From Actinoplanes sp. L3-i22 (GTDB lineage Bacteria > Actinomycetota > Actinomycetes > Mycobacteriales > Micromonosporaceae), in contig NZ_AP024745.1 of NCBI RefSeq assembly GCF_019704555.1, positions 11,087,501 through 11,151,500 on the forward strand: 64,000 nt of DNA. The letters are read 5' to 3'. Positions 8,002-16,264 of the stretch are shown here, one piece after another. Numbering within the stretch: position 1 is the first letter of the stretch; the number at the start of each line of letters is the position of its first letter. The position numbers were made by a program, and so were the translations under genes. The notes beneath the pieces were generated by a model that had not been told where the DNA came from, did not search any database, and saw only the letters and a program-made list of their open reading frames with translations.

Positions 8002-9213
8002 CGGCTCCGGCCGGGCGTAACAGCCACCGGTGGCGACCCGCTCCGCGTGCACCCGGTGCGCGCGGTGCAGCAGCTCGGTCAAGCCGCCCTGCCGGGCCCG
8101 CTCGCGATAGCGCTCCGGCAGGGTGTCCAGGTTCCGCTCCTCGTCGAGGAGCTGGTGGTACACCTCGTCGCAGTACGCCGGGTCCTTCTCGATCTCGAGG
8201 AACTCGGTGGCCCGGCGGCGGGCCGCGGCCGCGTACGTCCGGGCCCGGCCCTTCGGGCTCAGCAGCGACGCCACCACGGTGACCAGCAGCACCCCGATGA
8301 TGATCCCGAGCGACGCCACGGTCGGGATCTCGGTGACCCCGATGTGCTCGCCGTCGTTGATGAACGGCACGTTGTTCTGGTGCAGCGCGTGCAGGATCAG
8401 CTTCACGCCGATCAGCGCGAGGATCGCGGCCAGCCCGTAGGACAGGTAGACCAGCCGGTCCAGCAGGCCGTCGATCAGGAAGTACAGCTGGCGCAGGCCG
8501 AGCAGCGAGAACGCGGTCGCGGTGAAGACCAGGTAGACGTTCTGGGTGAGCCCGAAGATGGCCGGGATCGAGTCCAGCGCGAACAGGATGTCGGTGCCGC
8601 CGATCGCGACCATGACCAGCAGCATCGGGGTCAGCACCCGCTTGCCGTCCTGGTAGGTGACCAGCTTGTCGCCGTCGTAGGTGTCCGAGGTCCGCAGCAC
8701 CCGCCGGGCCAGCCGGATCACCAGATTCTCCGGCGCCTCCTCCTCGTCGTTCTCGTCCCGGGCGCGCACCAGGTTGCCCGCGGTGAGCAGCAGGATCAGC
8801 CCGAAGATGTAGAAGATCCAGGCGAACGAGTTGATCAGCGCGGCGCCCAGCAGGATGAACGCGGTCCGCGCGACAAGCGACACCGCGATCCCGACGAGCA
8901 GCACCTTCTGCTGGTCGGCGCGGGGCACCTTGAAGCTGCCGAGCAGGAGCAGGAAGACGAAGAGGTTGTCGACCGAGAGCGCCTCCTCGGTGACGTAGCC
9001 GGCGAAGTACTCCGCGCCCATCGTGGACCCGCCGAAGATCCAGACCCCGACGCCGAACAGGATCGCGATCGACACGTAGATCCCGGTCCAGAGCGCCGCC
9101 TCGCGCAGGCGCGGAACGTGGGCGCGGCGGACATGGACGAAGAAGTCGAAGAGCAGAAGACCGATGATCCCGAGAACCGTCAGAAGCCACACCACGCCGG
9201 ACACATCCTGCAT
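7990..9213 (-). CDS. TerC family integral membrane protein
   Basis: This 407-residue inner-membrane protein has about nine hydrophobic segments and the TerC signature EEALSVDNLFVF after the third one, plus the second half motif GGTDILFALDSIPAIFG, both with the acidic residues typical of the family. TerC/Alx proteins are linked to tellurite resistance, pH response and manganese export. The C-terminal 90 residues are a charged cytoplasmic extension (RRRATEFLEIEKDPAYCDEVYHQLLDEE) not found in the shortest members. The ATG at 9213 is used. No other ter genes are nearby, so a metal or stress role is inferred from the family alone. Confidence 0.92.
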   Translation of the reverse strand: MQDVSGVVWLLTVLGIIGLLLFDFFVHVRRAHVPRLREAALWTGIYVSIAILFGVGVWIFGGSTMGAEYFAGYVTEEALSVDNLFVFLLLLGSFKVPRADQQKVLLVGIAVSLVARTAFILLGAALINSFAWIFYIFGLILLLTAGNLVRARDENDEEEAPENLVIRLARRVLRTSDTYDGDKLVTYQDGKRVLTPMLLVMVAIGGTDILFALDSIPAIFGLTQNVYLVFTATAFSLLGLRQLYFLIDGLLDRLVYLSYGLAAILALIGVKLILHALHQNNVPFINDGEHIGVTEIPTVASLGIIIGVLLVTVVASLLSPKGRARTYAAAARRRATEFLEIEKDPAYCDEVYHQLLDEERNLDTLPERYRERARQGGLTELLHRAHRVHAERVATGGCYARPEPSAA

Positions 9214-9266
9214 CGGACCAGCTTAAGGCCGATCGGCGTGGCTCACTGTCCGGCCCCGGGTGATCT

Positions 9267-10022
9267 TCACGCGTCGTCCGTCACGGCCGCGCGCAGCTGG
9301 GCCGGGGTCAGGAAGATCGCGCCGGTCAGGTCCGCGCCACGCAGATCCGCACCGCGCAGGTCGGCGCCGGTGAAGTCGGCCCGCCGCAGGTCCGCGCCGC
9401 GCAGGTCGGCGCCGATCAGCACGGCGCCGCGGAGACTCGCGCCGCGCAGGTCCGCCCCGCGCAGCTTGCGGCCGATCAGCTGGGCGCCGCTGTGGTCCGG
9501 GCGGCGGCCACCGGTGCGGGCCCGGGCCAGCTCGCTGACGCTTCGCAGCAGGGGCACCACCCCTTTGCGGTACGTGTCCACGTCCAGTCCCCGGAGCTCG
9601 TCGGCCGGTCGGGCGGCCACCTCGTCGATCTCCTCGTACGCCGCCCGCAGCCTCGGGTGCAGCCGCCGCGCCTCGTCCAGCCCGAGCGCCTCGGTGAGCA
9701 GCCAGAGCAGCTCGTGCAGCTGGCGCACGACCGGCAGGGTCGCGAACATCGCCCCGGCGATCTCCGGGTGCGCCCGCCAGTCCCGCCCGCCGAACGTCTC
9801 CTGGGTGATCCGCTGCCCGGCCCCGAAGCAGTCGAACACCACGCAGCCCCGGAACCCGCGCTCCGGCAGCTGCTCGTGGATCGTGCAGCGGAAGTCGTCA
9901 CCCAGGTTCCGGCAGGGCTGCCCGGCCGGCTTGTTCACCGCGAAGTCCGAGGACTTGGCGAAGGCGGGGGCGACACAGCAGAGCGCCGCACACCGCGTGC
10001 AGTCGGCTTCCAGCGTGGTCAC
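9267..10022 (-). CDS. Cys-rich N-terminal and pentapeptide-repeat protein
   Basis: This 251-residue protein combines two modules. Residues 8-70 contain many cysteines ([44 protein letters not shown]), suggesting a metal or Fe-S site as in YkgJ-type zinc/iron chelating proteins. Residues about 185-240 are tandem pentapeptide repeats of the A(D/N)LRG type ([31 protein letters not shown]), which form a right-handed beta-helix. The start is the GTG at 10022 with GGGGAAG seven bases upstream. Its role is unknown; DNA-gyrase protection by pentapeptide proteins is one family function but nothing here proves it. Confidence 0.85.
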   Translation of the reverse strand: MTTLEADCTRCAALCCVAPAFAKSSDFAVNKPAGQPCRNLGDDFRCTIHEQLPERGFRGCVVFDCFGAGQRITQETFGGRDWRAHPEIAGAMFATLPVVRQLHELLWLLTEALGLDEARRLHPRLRAAYEEIDEVAARPADELRGLDVDTYRKGVVPLLRSVSELARARTGGRRPDHSGAQLIGRKLRGADLRGASLRGAVLIGADLRGADLRRADFTGADLRGADLRGADLTGAIFLTPAQLRAAVTDDA

Positions 10023-10055
10023 GTCAGCGCTTCCCCGCCCGTACGTCGGAAAGAA

Positions 10056-11255
10056 TCATCGCTCCTCGCGCCCGTGCGCGGACCGCAACAACCGGCCCTC
10101 CCGATTCTGCCGCGGCAGGCCGGCGCCGGCCGCGTCGGCCGCCGACGCCGAGCGCAGCTCGGCCAGGGATCGCCGCAGGCCGTCCCGCAGCCGCTTGGCC
10201 AGCGGCCGCTCCACCAGGCGGTAGACCAGCCAGGACAGGCCGAGCAGCAGCACGATCGTGCTCGCCACCAGGGCCCAGGCGGGCAGGTTCGTCGACTCGT
10301 GCGCGTGCCGGATGAAGGTGTACCCGATCCGCTGGTGCAGCAGGTAGAACGGGTAGGTGAGGGCGCCCGCGGTGGTCAGCCAGCGCCAGCGGATCCGGTC
10401 GGTCCAGCCCAGCGCGATGGCCAGCACCGCGGCGTAGGCGAGCGTGATGATCAGGACGCCCGGCCAGACCGGCACCCGGAAGCCGGGGTGGATGTCGGTC
10501 ACCCGGTCGATGACCCGCGCGACACTGATCAGCCAGGCGAACCCGACGATGCCGAACAGCAGCGGCGACCGCCCGAAGCGGTGGATCAGGAACGCCGCGA
10601 TCCCGGCGATGAAGTACGGCGCGTACTGCGGCACCGCCAGCACCTGCAGCGCCGTGCTGCCCAGGGCCGGCCCGATCGCCGCGACGGTCATCCAGATCGC
10701 GCAGAAGAGCACCACCCGGCGGTACGTCAGGCCGAACGCCACCATCACCGCGAACAGCAGGTAGAACCGCAGCTCGACGAAGAGCGTCCAGTAGACCGTG
10801 TCGACCGCCGGGATGCCGAGCGGCTCCTGCAGCATGGTCAGGTTCGCCGCGATCTCCCGCAGGCCGGGCTCGCCGGTGACCGGCACCCCGCCGGCGATCG
10901 GCGCGAGCGTGACCACGGCCGCGGTGATCAGGACACAGATCCAGTAGGCCGGGTAGAGCCGGCTGACCCGGGACGTGAAGAAGTCACCCAGGCTGCGGTT
11001 CCAGCTGCTCATCCCGATGACGAAGCCGCTGATCAGGAAAAACAGCTCGACCCCGAGGAAGCCGTAGACGGTGACGTGGGTCAGGTGCGGCAGGAAGTGC
11101 TCCGGCTCCCGGCGCCCGTCGATCCGCCAGGCGACGGTCAGGTGGAACGACGCGACGGCCAGGGCGGCGATCAGCCGCAGGGCGTCGAGCGTCGCCAGGC
11201 GTACCGGTCCGCGCGGCGCCGGCCCGGCCACCGGCGGGGTGGCGGGGCGCGTCAT
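10056..11255 (-). CDS. Acyltransferase-3 family membrane protein
   Basis: This 399-residue protein has ten or so membrane segments and the acyltransferase-3 (OafA/YrhL) layout: LATLDALRLIAALAVASFHLTVAW with the conserved His in helix 1, then FLGVELFFLISGFVIGMS and SRVSRLYPAYW. Such enzymes O-acetylate surface sugars, antibiotics or peptidoglycan using cytoplasmic acyl donors. I chose the ATG at 11255 because GAGG lies five bases upstream; ATGs at 11303, 11345 and 11360 would add an unstructured charged leader. The target is unknown since no glycosyltransferase or biosynthetic cluster is next to it. Confidence 0.88.
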   Translation of the reverse strand: MTRPATPPVAGPAPRGPVRLATLDALRLIAALAVASFHLTVAWRIDGRREPEHFLPHLTHVTVYGFLGVELFFLISGFVIGMSSWNRSLGDFFTSRVSRLYPAYWICVLITAAVVTLAPIAGGVPVTGEPGLREIAANLTMLQEPLGIPAVDTVYWTLFVELRFYLLFAVMVAFGLTYRRVVLFCAIWMTVAAIGPALGSTALQVLAVPQYAPYFIAGIAAFLIHRFGRSPLLFGIVGFAWLISVARVIDRVTDIHPGFRVPVWPGVLIITLAYAAVLAIALGWTDRIRWRWLTTAGALTYPFYLLHQRIGYTFIRHAHESTNLPAWALVASTIVLLLGLSWLVYRLVERPLAKRLRDGLRRSLAELRSASAADAAGAGLPRQNREGRLLRSAHGREER

Positions 11256-11449
11256 CGTGGCCTCGATGACCTCTTTCTCCTGACTCCTCGGCGGCAACAG
11301 CATGCCATTCCGCCGGATTGGTCCGGTTTGCTCGCTGTTCGCCATGTTCTTGTTAGGCATCGGAGCGGAATATAGCCGCCGGCGTCAAAAACTCAACCTC
11401 CAGCAGCGGCAATATGTCCGTTCCATTCGACGGTACGTAAGATCCACGC

Positions 11450-12280
11450 ATGAATTCCGCGCCGCTGCCCGTGCGTTACAGCCGCCGGGAGGCGTTGCGG
11501 CACAGCGCCGCGCACCCCCGGGGCCTGCCGCCCGGCGCGCAGGCCGCATCCGCCTCGTCGCCCGGCGCGCAGGCCGCGTCCGCCTCGCCGCCCGGCGCTC
11601 CGGCCCGGCCCCCGGTGGTGCTGGTGCACGGCACCAACGGGCGCTCCTCCTGCGACTGGTTCACGCTCGCCCCGCTGCTGGCCAACCACGGGCGGCAGGT
11701 GTACCCGTTCGACTGGCGGCGGGCCCGCCCCGAACCCGGGACCAGCGCCACCCACCGGCACGCGCTGGAACTGGCCGCGCACGTCGACCAGGTCCGGGCC
11801 ACGACCGGCGCCGAGCGGGTCGACGTGGTCGGCCACTCCTGGGGCGCGGTCCTGGCCCACTACCTGGTCCGCTGCCTGCCCGGAGAGCCCGCGTCCGGGG
11901 CCGTGCGCACCCTGGTCGGCCTGGCGCCCACCTACGGCGGCACCACGCTGCACGGGCTGCTCCGCCGGCCGGACCGGCTGCCCGCCGGGCTGCGCCGCTG
12001 GCTGGACGCGAAGATCCCGACCTGGCGCGAGCAGGTACCCGGCTCCCCGGTGCTGACCGCGATCCGGTCCGCCCCACCCGCACCGTCGACCCGCCTCACC
12101 ACCATCGTCACCCGCTACGACCAGTTGGTGACGCCCTACACCGCGTCCCTGGCCGCCGCCCCGGACGCCACCCACGTCGTGCTGCAGCAGCACACCCCGC
12201 GCGCACGCCCCGGCCACCTCGGCATCCTCCACCACCCAGCCGCCCTGACCCAGGTCCTCCAAGCCCTCAAAGCCCCCTGA
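11450..12280 (+). CDS. Alpha/beta hydrolase, lipase/esterase type
   Basis: This 276-residue protein shows VVLVHGTNGRSSCDWFTL (oxyanion-loop region) and the nucleophile elbow VGHSWGAVLAHYL, followed by YDQLVTPY (candidate acid) and a C-terminal His in GHLGILHH. The layout is that of triacylglycerol lipases and PGAP1-like esterases. Residues 25-52 are a low-complexity spacer made by a 30-bp tandem repeat. No clear signal peptide is seen, although the first 50 residues are not conserved in character. The start is the ATG at 11450; no strong ribosome binding site is visible. It is divergent from the acyltransferase gene. Confidence 0.82.
   Translation: MNSAPLPVRYSRREALRHSAAHPRGLPPGAQAASASSPGAQAASASPPGAPARPPVVLVHGTNGRSSCDWFTLAPLLANHGRQVYPFDWRRARPEPGTSATHRHALELAAHVDQVRATTGAERVDVVGHSWGAVLAHYLVRCLPGEPASGAVRTLVGLAPTYGGTTLHGLLRRPDRLPAGLRRWLDAKIPTWREQVPGSPVLTAIRSAPPAPSTRLTTIVTRYDQLVTPYTASLAAAPDATHVVLQQHTPRARPGHLGILHHPAALTQVLQALKAP
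11531..11590. repeat. 30-bp tandem repeat inside hydrolase gene
   Basis: Two 30-bp copies (11531-11560 and 11561-11590, two mismatches) and a partial third copy starting at 11591 encode the repeated PGAQAASAS spacer in the hydrolase N-terminus. Confidence 0.8.
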
Positions 12281-12561
12281 CCCGCAGCCACCATCACGAT
12301 GACGCCGGAGCACTCATACCTGGATCAGGTTGCCCAGCCGCGACCCCACGGCACGGTCACCCCGCGCGCGACCTCCCGCAACGACTCACGCTCTCCGACA
12401 GCACCTGGCCCCAGCCCGGCCGAATCCACGGGCACGCACACCCACGTACCAAAGCAATCGGTTTAACCAGAAACCGAACCGCCTGCCGCGCCCCGCCATC
12501 GCGGCCAGGAACCAAACCGCCCAGCGCGCCCAGCCGTCGCGGCCAGGAACCGAATCGCCTG
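12281..12561. other. Non-coding stretch with degenerate 35-bp repeats
   Basis: No gene is supported here. From about 12480 the sequence contains two units of roughly 35 bp sharing the core CGTCGCGGCCAGGAACC, each flanked by GCGCGCCC, leading into the tRNA-bearing direct repeat. The corresponding stretch before the second tRNA copy (about 19600-19675) has only one such unit, and also shares the short word AAGCAAT. Confidence 0.6.
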
Positions 12562-12586
12562 GCGCGCCCCGCCGTAACGCGGGGTT

Positions 12587-12660
12587 TCAGGGGGCTCGGC
12601 CCCCTGAGCAAAATGCGAAGAGGGGCCCCGGTCCGCGCTTTCCGCGGACAGGGACCCCTG
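12587..12660 (-). terminator. Tandem terminator hairpins behind tRNA-fMet copy 1
   Basis: On the minus strand just after the tRNA, a long hairpin at 12620-12660 (AGGGG...CCCCT arms around GTCCGCG/CGCGGAC) is followed by CTTCGCATTTTG. A second hairpin, CAGGGGGC-TCG-GCCCCCTG, lies at 12587-12605. They are suited to ending tRNA transcription and protecting the flank. Confidence 0.7.
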
Positions 12661-12668
12661 CCATCTCG

Positions 12669-12742
12669 TAGCGGGGACAGGATTTGAACCTGCGACCTCT
12701 GGGTTATGAGCCCAGCGAGCTACCGAGCTGCTCCACCCCGCG
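12669..12742 (-). tRNA. Initiator tRNA-Met (CAU), copy 1
   Basis: The minus-strand transcript folds as a 74-nt tRNA with anticodon CAU in the loop CTCATAA. Initiator features are present: the first acceptor position is unpaired (C1 against U72), and three consecutive G:C pairs (GGG/CCC) close the anticodon loop. The T-loop reads GGTTCAAATCC. The 3' CCA is not encoded (CGA follows A73). An identical gene lies at 19783-19856. Confidence 0.97.
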
Positions 12743-12908
12743 TCGGTATGGGTAAAGCTTAGCTCCTCCTGAAGGGGGCTTCACACCGGGGTCACCCGGA
12801 GGCTTAATCCCCAGGTCACCCGCCCTTTACCGGCCCCCAGCCGGGACCGCGGGCCGCCTCGCCGCTCGGAGAGAAAGTGGCGAGGCGACCCAAAAAGTCC
12901 AGGATTTC

Positions 12909-14372
12909 TCAGATCGCGGCCGGAACCGCCCGCCGGGACCGCACCTTGGCGGCCCCCAGCGCGGCCACGTTCAGGATCAGCCCGGCCACCGCGACCCCGG
13001 TCACCAGGTTGACCCCGGGCCGGAACGGCGTGAAGTCCCCGGACGCCGCGGTGGTGGCCGAGGCGATCAGCCCGCTGACCACGGCCAGCACCAGCGCGGT
13101 CCCGACCTGCCCGGACGACTGGACCAGCCCGGAGGCCAGGCCCTGTTCGTCGTCGGAGATCCCGTCGGTGGCCTGCGCCATGATCGAGCTGAAGCCGAAC
13201 GCGAAGCCCCCGCCCAGCAGCAGCATCGTCGGCAGCACGGTGACCAGGTAGTCGGGCCGGCTGCCGGCGGTGGCGAGGAACCAGACGTAGCCGGCGCTGA
13301 GTGACACCATCGCGGCCACGATCAGCGGCGCGGTGCCGTGCCGGTCGATCAGCCGGCCCATGAACGGCGAGCCGAACGCCACCAGCAGCCCGGCCGGCAG
13401 CAGCGCGAGGGCCATCCGCAGCGGCGTCCAGTGCAGCACGTCCTGCAGGTAGAGCGTCATCATGAACTGGAAGCTGACGTACGACCCCATCAACGCGACC
13501 ATGCTGGCGTTGGCCCGCACGATCGACCCGACCCGGAAGATGCTCAGGCGCACGAGCGGGTGCCGGACCCGGTTCTCGGCGATCACGAACGTGACGAGCA
13601 GCACCACGGCGAGCGCGGTGATCGCGATCATGACCGGGTCGAAGCCGCGCTGCGGGGCGGTGACCACGGCGTACACCGCGAGCAGCATGCCGCTCACCAG
13701 GGTGACCGCCCCGATCAGATCGTGGCCGCCCTCGGCCGCGGGCTTGTCCCGGGGGATCAGGAAGATGCCGGCGATCAGCGCGGCGAGCGCGAGCGGCACC
13801 GGGACGAGGAACGTCCAGCGCCAGCCGAGGCTGGTGAGCAGCCCGCCGAGGATCAGGCCGGACGAGTATCCGCTGGCCCCGAAGACCGTGAAGATCGAGA
13901 GCGCCCGGTTCCGGGCCCGGCCCTCGGGGAACGTGGTGGTCAGGATGCTCATCGCGGTCGGCGCGGTGAACGCCGCCGCGAGCCCCTTGACGAATCGGGT
14001 GGCGATCAGCAGGCCGCCGTCGTCGACCAGGCCGCCGACCAGCGACGCGACGGTGAAGACGCCGAGCGCGATCAGGAAGACCTTGCGCCGGCCGAGCAGG
14101 TCGGCGGTGCGCCCGCCGAGGAGCAGCAGGCCGCCGTAGCCGAGCACGTAGCCGTTGACGATCCACTGCAGGGACGTGGTGGACAGGCCCAGCTCGGAGC
14201 CGATCGAGGGGAGCGCCACCCCGACCATCGAGACGTCGAGACCGTCGAGGAAGAGGACCGCGCACAACACCGCGAGCACGCCCCAGAGCCGCGGAGTCCA
14301 GCGGTGTTCCGCGGCGGCGACGGCGCTGTCGCCGCTCGCCGCGGACGGGGTCAGGGATTCGGTGATAGTCAC
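12909..14372 (-). CDS. MFS transporter, DHA2 (14-TMS, EmrB/QacA type)
   Basis: This 487-residue inner-membrane protein has about 14 hydrophobic segments and DHA2 motifs: FLDGLDVSMVGVALPSIG in helix 1, LGGRTADLLGRRKVFL (motif A) and GASGYSSGLILGGLL (motif C-like, antiporter). It is probably a proton-coupled drug or toxic-compound exporter. It is divergent from a MarR regulator, and the 93-base gap holds palindromes that can serve as operators. The start is the GTG at 14372; no clear ribosome binding site is seen, so it may be leaderless. The substrate cannot be inferred from sequence. Confidence 0.92.
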   Translation of the reverse strand: MTITESLTPSAASGDSAVAAAEHRWTPRLWGVLAVLCAVLFLDGLDVSMVGVALPSIGSELGLSTTSLQWIVNGYVLGYGGLLLLGGRTADLLGRRKVFLIALGVFTVASLVGGLVDDGGLLIATRFVKGLAAAFTAPTAMSILTTTFPEGRARNRALSIFTVFGASGYSSGLILGGLLTSLGWRWTFLVPVPLALAALIAGIFLIPRDKPAAEGGHDLIGAVTLVSGMLLAVYAVVTAPQRGFDPVMIAITALAVVLLVTFVIAENRVRHPLVRLSIFRVGSIVRANASMVALMGSYVSFQFMMTLYLQDVLHWTPLRMALALLPAGLLVAFGSPFMGRLIDRHGTAPLIVAAMVSLSAGYVWFLATAGSRPDYLVTVLPTMLLLGGGFAFGFSSIMAQATDGISDDEQGLASGLVQSSGQVGTALVLAVVSGLIASATTAASGDFTPFRPGVNLVTGVAVAGLILNVAALGAAKVRSRRAVPAAI

Positions 14373-14383
14373 GGAAACGACAC

Positions 14384-14401
14384 TAGATGCACGCGCATCT
14401 A
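14384..14401. promoter_or_regulatory. Candidate MarR operator in MFS/marR gap
   Basis: TAGATGC-ACGC-GCATCTA is a perfect 7-bp inverted repeat with a four-base spacer. A second palindrome, GCAT-CTC-ATGC, lies at 14410-14420 and shares the GCATCT core. The size and position in the divergent promoter fit MarR binding sites. Confidence 0.6.
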
Positions 14402-14465
14402 ATGTCCACGCATCTCATGCCGTCGCATAAATTTCACAAGCATTAACCTGAGGGTACGGAGTAAG

Positions 14466-14855
14466 ATGCCCCCCATGGAGCCGGAAACCGACCTCGTCGA
14501 TCGCTGGCGATCGCTCCTGACCTGCTACAACGAGGTGGCTTGCCATCTCGAGCGGGCTCTGGGCGACGCCCACTCCCTCACCCTGAGTGAGTACGAATCA
14601 CTCGACCGTCTCACCACCCAGGAGTGTGGCAAGCGCCGCATGCAGGACCTGGCCGAGACGATGTATCTGAGCCAGAGCGCCCTGTCCCGCACGGTCAGCC
14701 GGCTGGTGAAGAGCGGCCTGGTCGACCGCACCCACTGTGAGGACGATCGCCGCGGCGTCTACGTCGAGATCACCGAGGCCGGGCGGCAACGCTGGGCCGA
14801 GGCTCGGAAGACGCATCTGTCCGTGCTGTCGGAGCACCTCGCCCCGGTCGGGTAG
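14466..14855 (+). CDS. MarR family transcriptional regulator
   Basis: This 129-residue protein has the MarR winged-helix layout: helix 1-2 dimer segment (DLVDRWRSLLTCYNEVACHLERALGD), the recognition region RMQDLAETMYLSQSALSRTVSRLVKSGLVDR, and the wing CEDDRRGVYVEITEAG with the conserved DxRxxxV(x)LT-type signature. It probably represses the divergent MFS exporter and itself through the palindromes at 14384-14420, releasing on ligand binding. The ATG at 14466 has GGAG four bases upstream; ATG at 14475 is an alternative. Its last 86 bases overlap the 3' end of the convergent second MFS gene. Confidence 0.9.
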   Translation: MPPMEPETDLVDRWRSLLTCYNEVACHLERALGDAHSLTLSEYESLDRLTTQECGKRRMQDLAETMYLSQSALSRTVSRLVKSGLVDRTHCEDDRRGVYVEITEAGRQRWAEARKTHLSVLSEHLAPVG

Positions 14856-16197
14856 GGGACAGCCCCGCCACCACCAGCACCACCGCACCGCAGGCCGCGA
14901 CCACCACCCATCCCGGGCGGGTCGCCGCCGCAAGCCCGGCCGGTCCGACGTCCGCGACCAGCCCGCCGGCCAGCGCGATGCCGAGCGCCGCGCCGACCTG
15001 CCGCGAGGTCGAGGCGATCCCGCCGGCCACCCCGGAACGCTCCGGCGGCAGGCCGCTGACCGCGGTGTTGGTGATCGGCGCGTTCGCGAAGCCGATGCCG
15101 ATCCCGACGAACAGGTACGCGACCAGCAGCACCGCCACCGGCGTGCGGTCGCCGAGCCCGATCAGCAGGGCGCCGCCGAGCACGGTGCTCGCCCCGGCCA
15201 GCCGCAGCGGCAGCCGTGGCCCGACCCGCCCGACCAGGTACCCGGAGAACGGCGCGCAGACCGTCGCGGCGAGCGCCATCGGCAGGGTGACCGCGCCGGC
15301 CGCGAGCGGGCTCAGACCCCGCACCTGCTGCAGGTAGAGCGTGCCGAGCAGCAGCGTCACGTTCAGCGCGACGAACATCACCACCGCGCCGCCGACCGCC
15401 GCCGCGAACGGCGGCCGCCGGAACAACCGCAGGTCCATCAACGGTTCGGCCCGGCGCGCCTCGACCCGGGCGAAGATCAGACCGGCAACGGCGATGATCC
15501 CGTACGCCGTGATCAGCCACCCGGACCACCAGCCCCGTCGCGGCCCCTCGATCAGCACCGCGACCACCGTCCCGACCAGCAGGATCAGCAGCGCCTGACC
15601 GGGCGGGTCGAGGCGCCGCGGCCGGGCCGAGCGGGACTCCGGGACGTACGCCACGGTCAGCGCCAGCACGATCGCGATGATCGGCAGGTTGGCCCAGAAG
15701 ACCGTCCGCCAGCCCAGCCCGGTGATCAGCGCCCCGCCGAGCACCGGCCCGGCCGCCATGCTGAGCCCGAACACCGCCGCCCAGACCCCGATCGCCTGCG
15801 CCCGCTCCCGCGGATCGGTGATCACGCTCACCACGATGGCCAGCGCCACCGGGCTCAGCATCGACCCGCCGACGCCCTGCACCACCCGGGCCGCCACCAG
15901 CAGGTCCAGGCCCGGCGCGAGCGCGCAGCCGGCCGACCCGAGCGCGAACAGCACCAGCCCGAGCCGGAAGATCCGGCGGCGCCCGACCCGGTCGGCCAGC
16001 GCGCCCGAGGTGATCATCAGCCCGGCCAGCACCAGCGTGTAGGCGTCGACCGTCCATTCCAGTTCCCGGATGCCGAGGCCCAGGTCCCGCCCGATCGACG
16101 GCAGCGCCACGTTGACCACCGTGGTGTCCAGCCCGACCAGGAAGATGCTGGTGCAGCAGACCGCCAGCACCAGCCATCGGCGTGTTCTCTCTGTCAT
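14770..16197 (-). CDS. MFS transporter, DHA2 (EmrB/QacA type)
   Basis: This 475-residue protein has about 14 membrane segments and the same family motifs as its neighbour: FLVGLDTTVVNVALPSIGRDLG, GALADRVGRRRIFRLG (motif A) and GLSMAAGPVLGGALI (motif C). It is a probable proton-dependent exporter of small hydrophobic compounds. The ATG at 16197 gives MTERTRRWLVLAV; an upstream GTG at 16221 would overlap the regulator's operator. It is divergent from the XRE-cupin regulator gene. Its last roughly 29 codons run into the marR coding sequence on the other strand, an unusually long convergent overlap. Confidence 0.9.
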   Translation of the reverse strand: MTERTRRWLVLAVCCTSIFLVGLDTTVVNVALPSIGRDLGLGIRELEWTVDAYTLVLAGLMITSGALADRVGRRRIFRLGLVLFALGSAGCALAPGLDLLVAARVVQGVGGSMLSPVALAIVVSVITDPRERAQAIGVWAAVFGLSMAAGPVLGGALITGLGWRTVFWANLPIIAIVLALTVAYVPESRSARPRRLDPPGQALLILLVGTVVAVLIEGPRRGWWSGWLITAYGIIAVAGLIFARVEARRAEPLMDLRLFRRPPFAAAVGGAVVMFVALNVTLLLGTLYLQQVRGLSPLAAGAVTLPMALAATVCAPFSGYLVGRVGPRLPLRLAGASTVLGGALLIGLGDRTPVAVLLVAYLFVGIGIGFANAPITNTAVSGLPPERSGVAGGIASTSRQVGAALGIALAGGLVADVGPAGLAAATRPGWVVVAACGAVVLVVAGLSPTRPGRGAPTARTDASSEPRPSVAARPR

Positions 16198-16240
16198 GAC
16201 CGGAATGCTGGGCCCGCGCACCCCGGCCTACCCAGCAAAC

Positions 16241-16255
16241 TTGCGAAGACCGCAA
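16241..16255. promoter_or_regulatory. Candidate operator between MFS and XRE-cupin genes
   Basis: TTGCG-AAGAC-CGCAA is a perfect 5-bp inverted repeat with a five-base spacer, embedded in a direct repeat GCAAACT (16236-16242 and 16252-16258). It lies in the 67-base divergent gap, right before the regulator start. Confidence 0.5.
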
Positions 16256-16264
16256 ACTGCTCTG

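Larger units (their letters stand above)
12562..12756. repeat. Exact 195-bp direct repeat, copy 1 (contains tRNA-fMet)
   Basis: This segment is identical base for base to 19676-19870. It contains the initiator tRNA, its leftward terminator hairpins and 14 bases of 5' flank. Identity stops abruptly on both sides. Confidence 0.95.

Noticed and set aside
12330..12671. Small proteins overlapping the tRNA repeats (both copies)
   Set aside because: The frames run through terminator hairpins into the tRNA gene; the shared peptide is a consequence of the duplicated non-coding DNA.
12855..12887. Terminator for the leftward MFS gene
   Set aside because: CGCCTCGCC/GGCGAGGCG is a real hairpin but on the minus strand the T-run lies on the wrong (5') side, so I do not call it a terminator.
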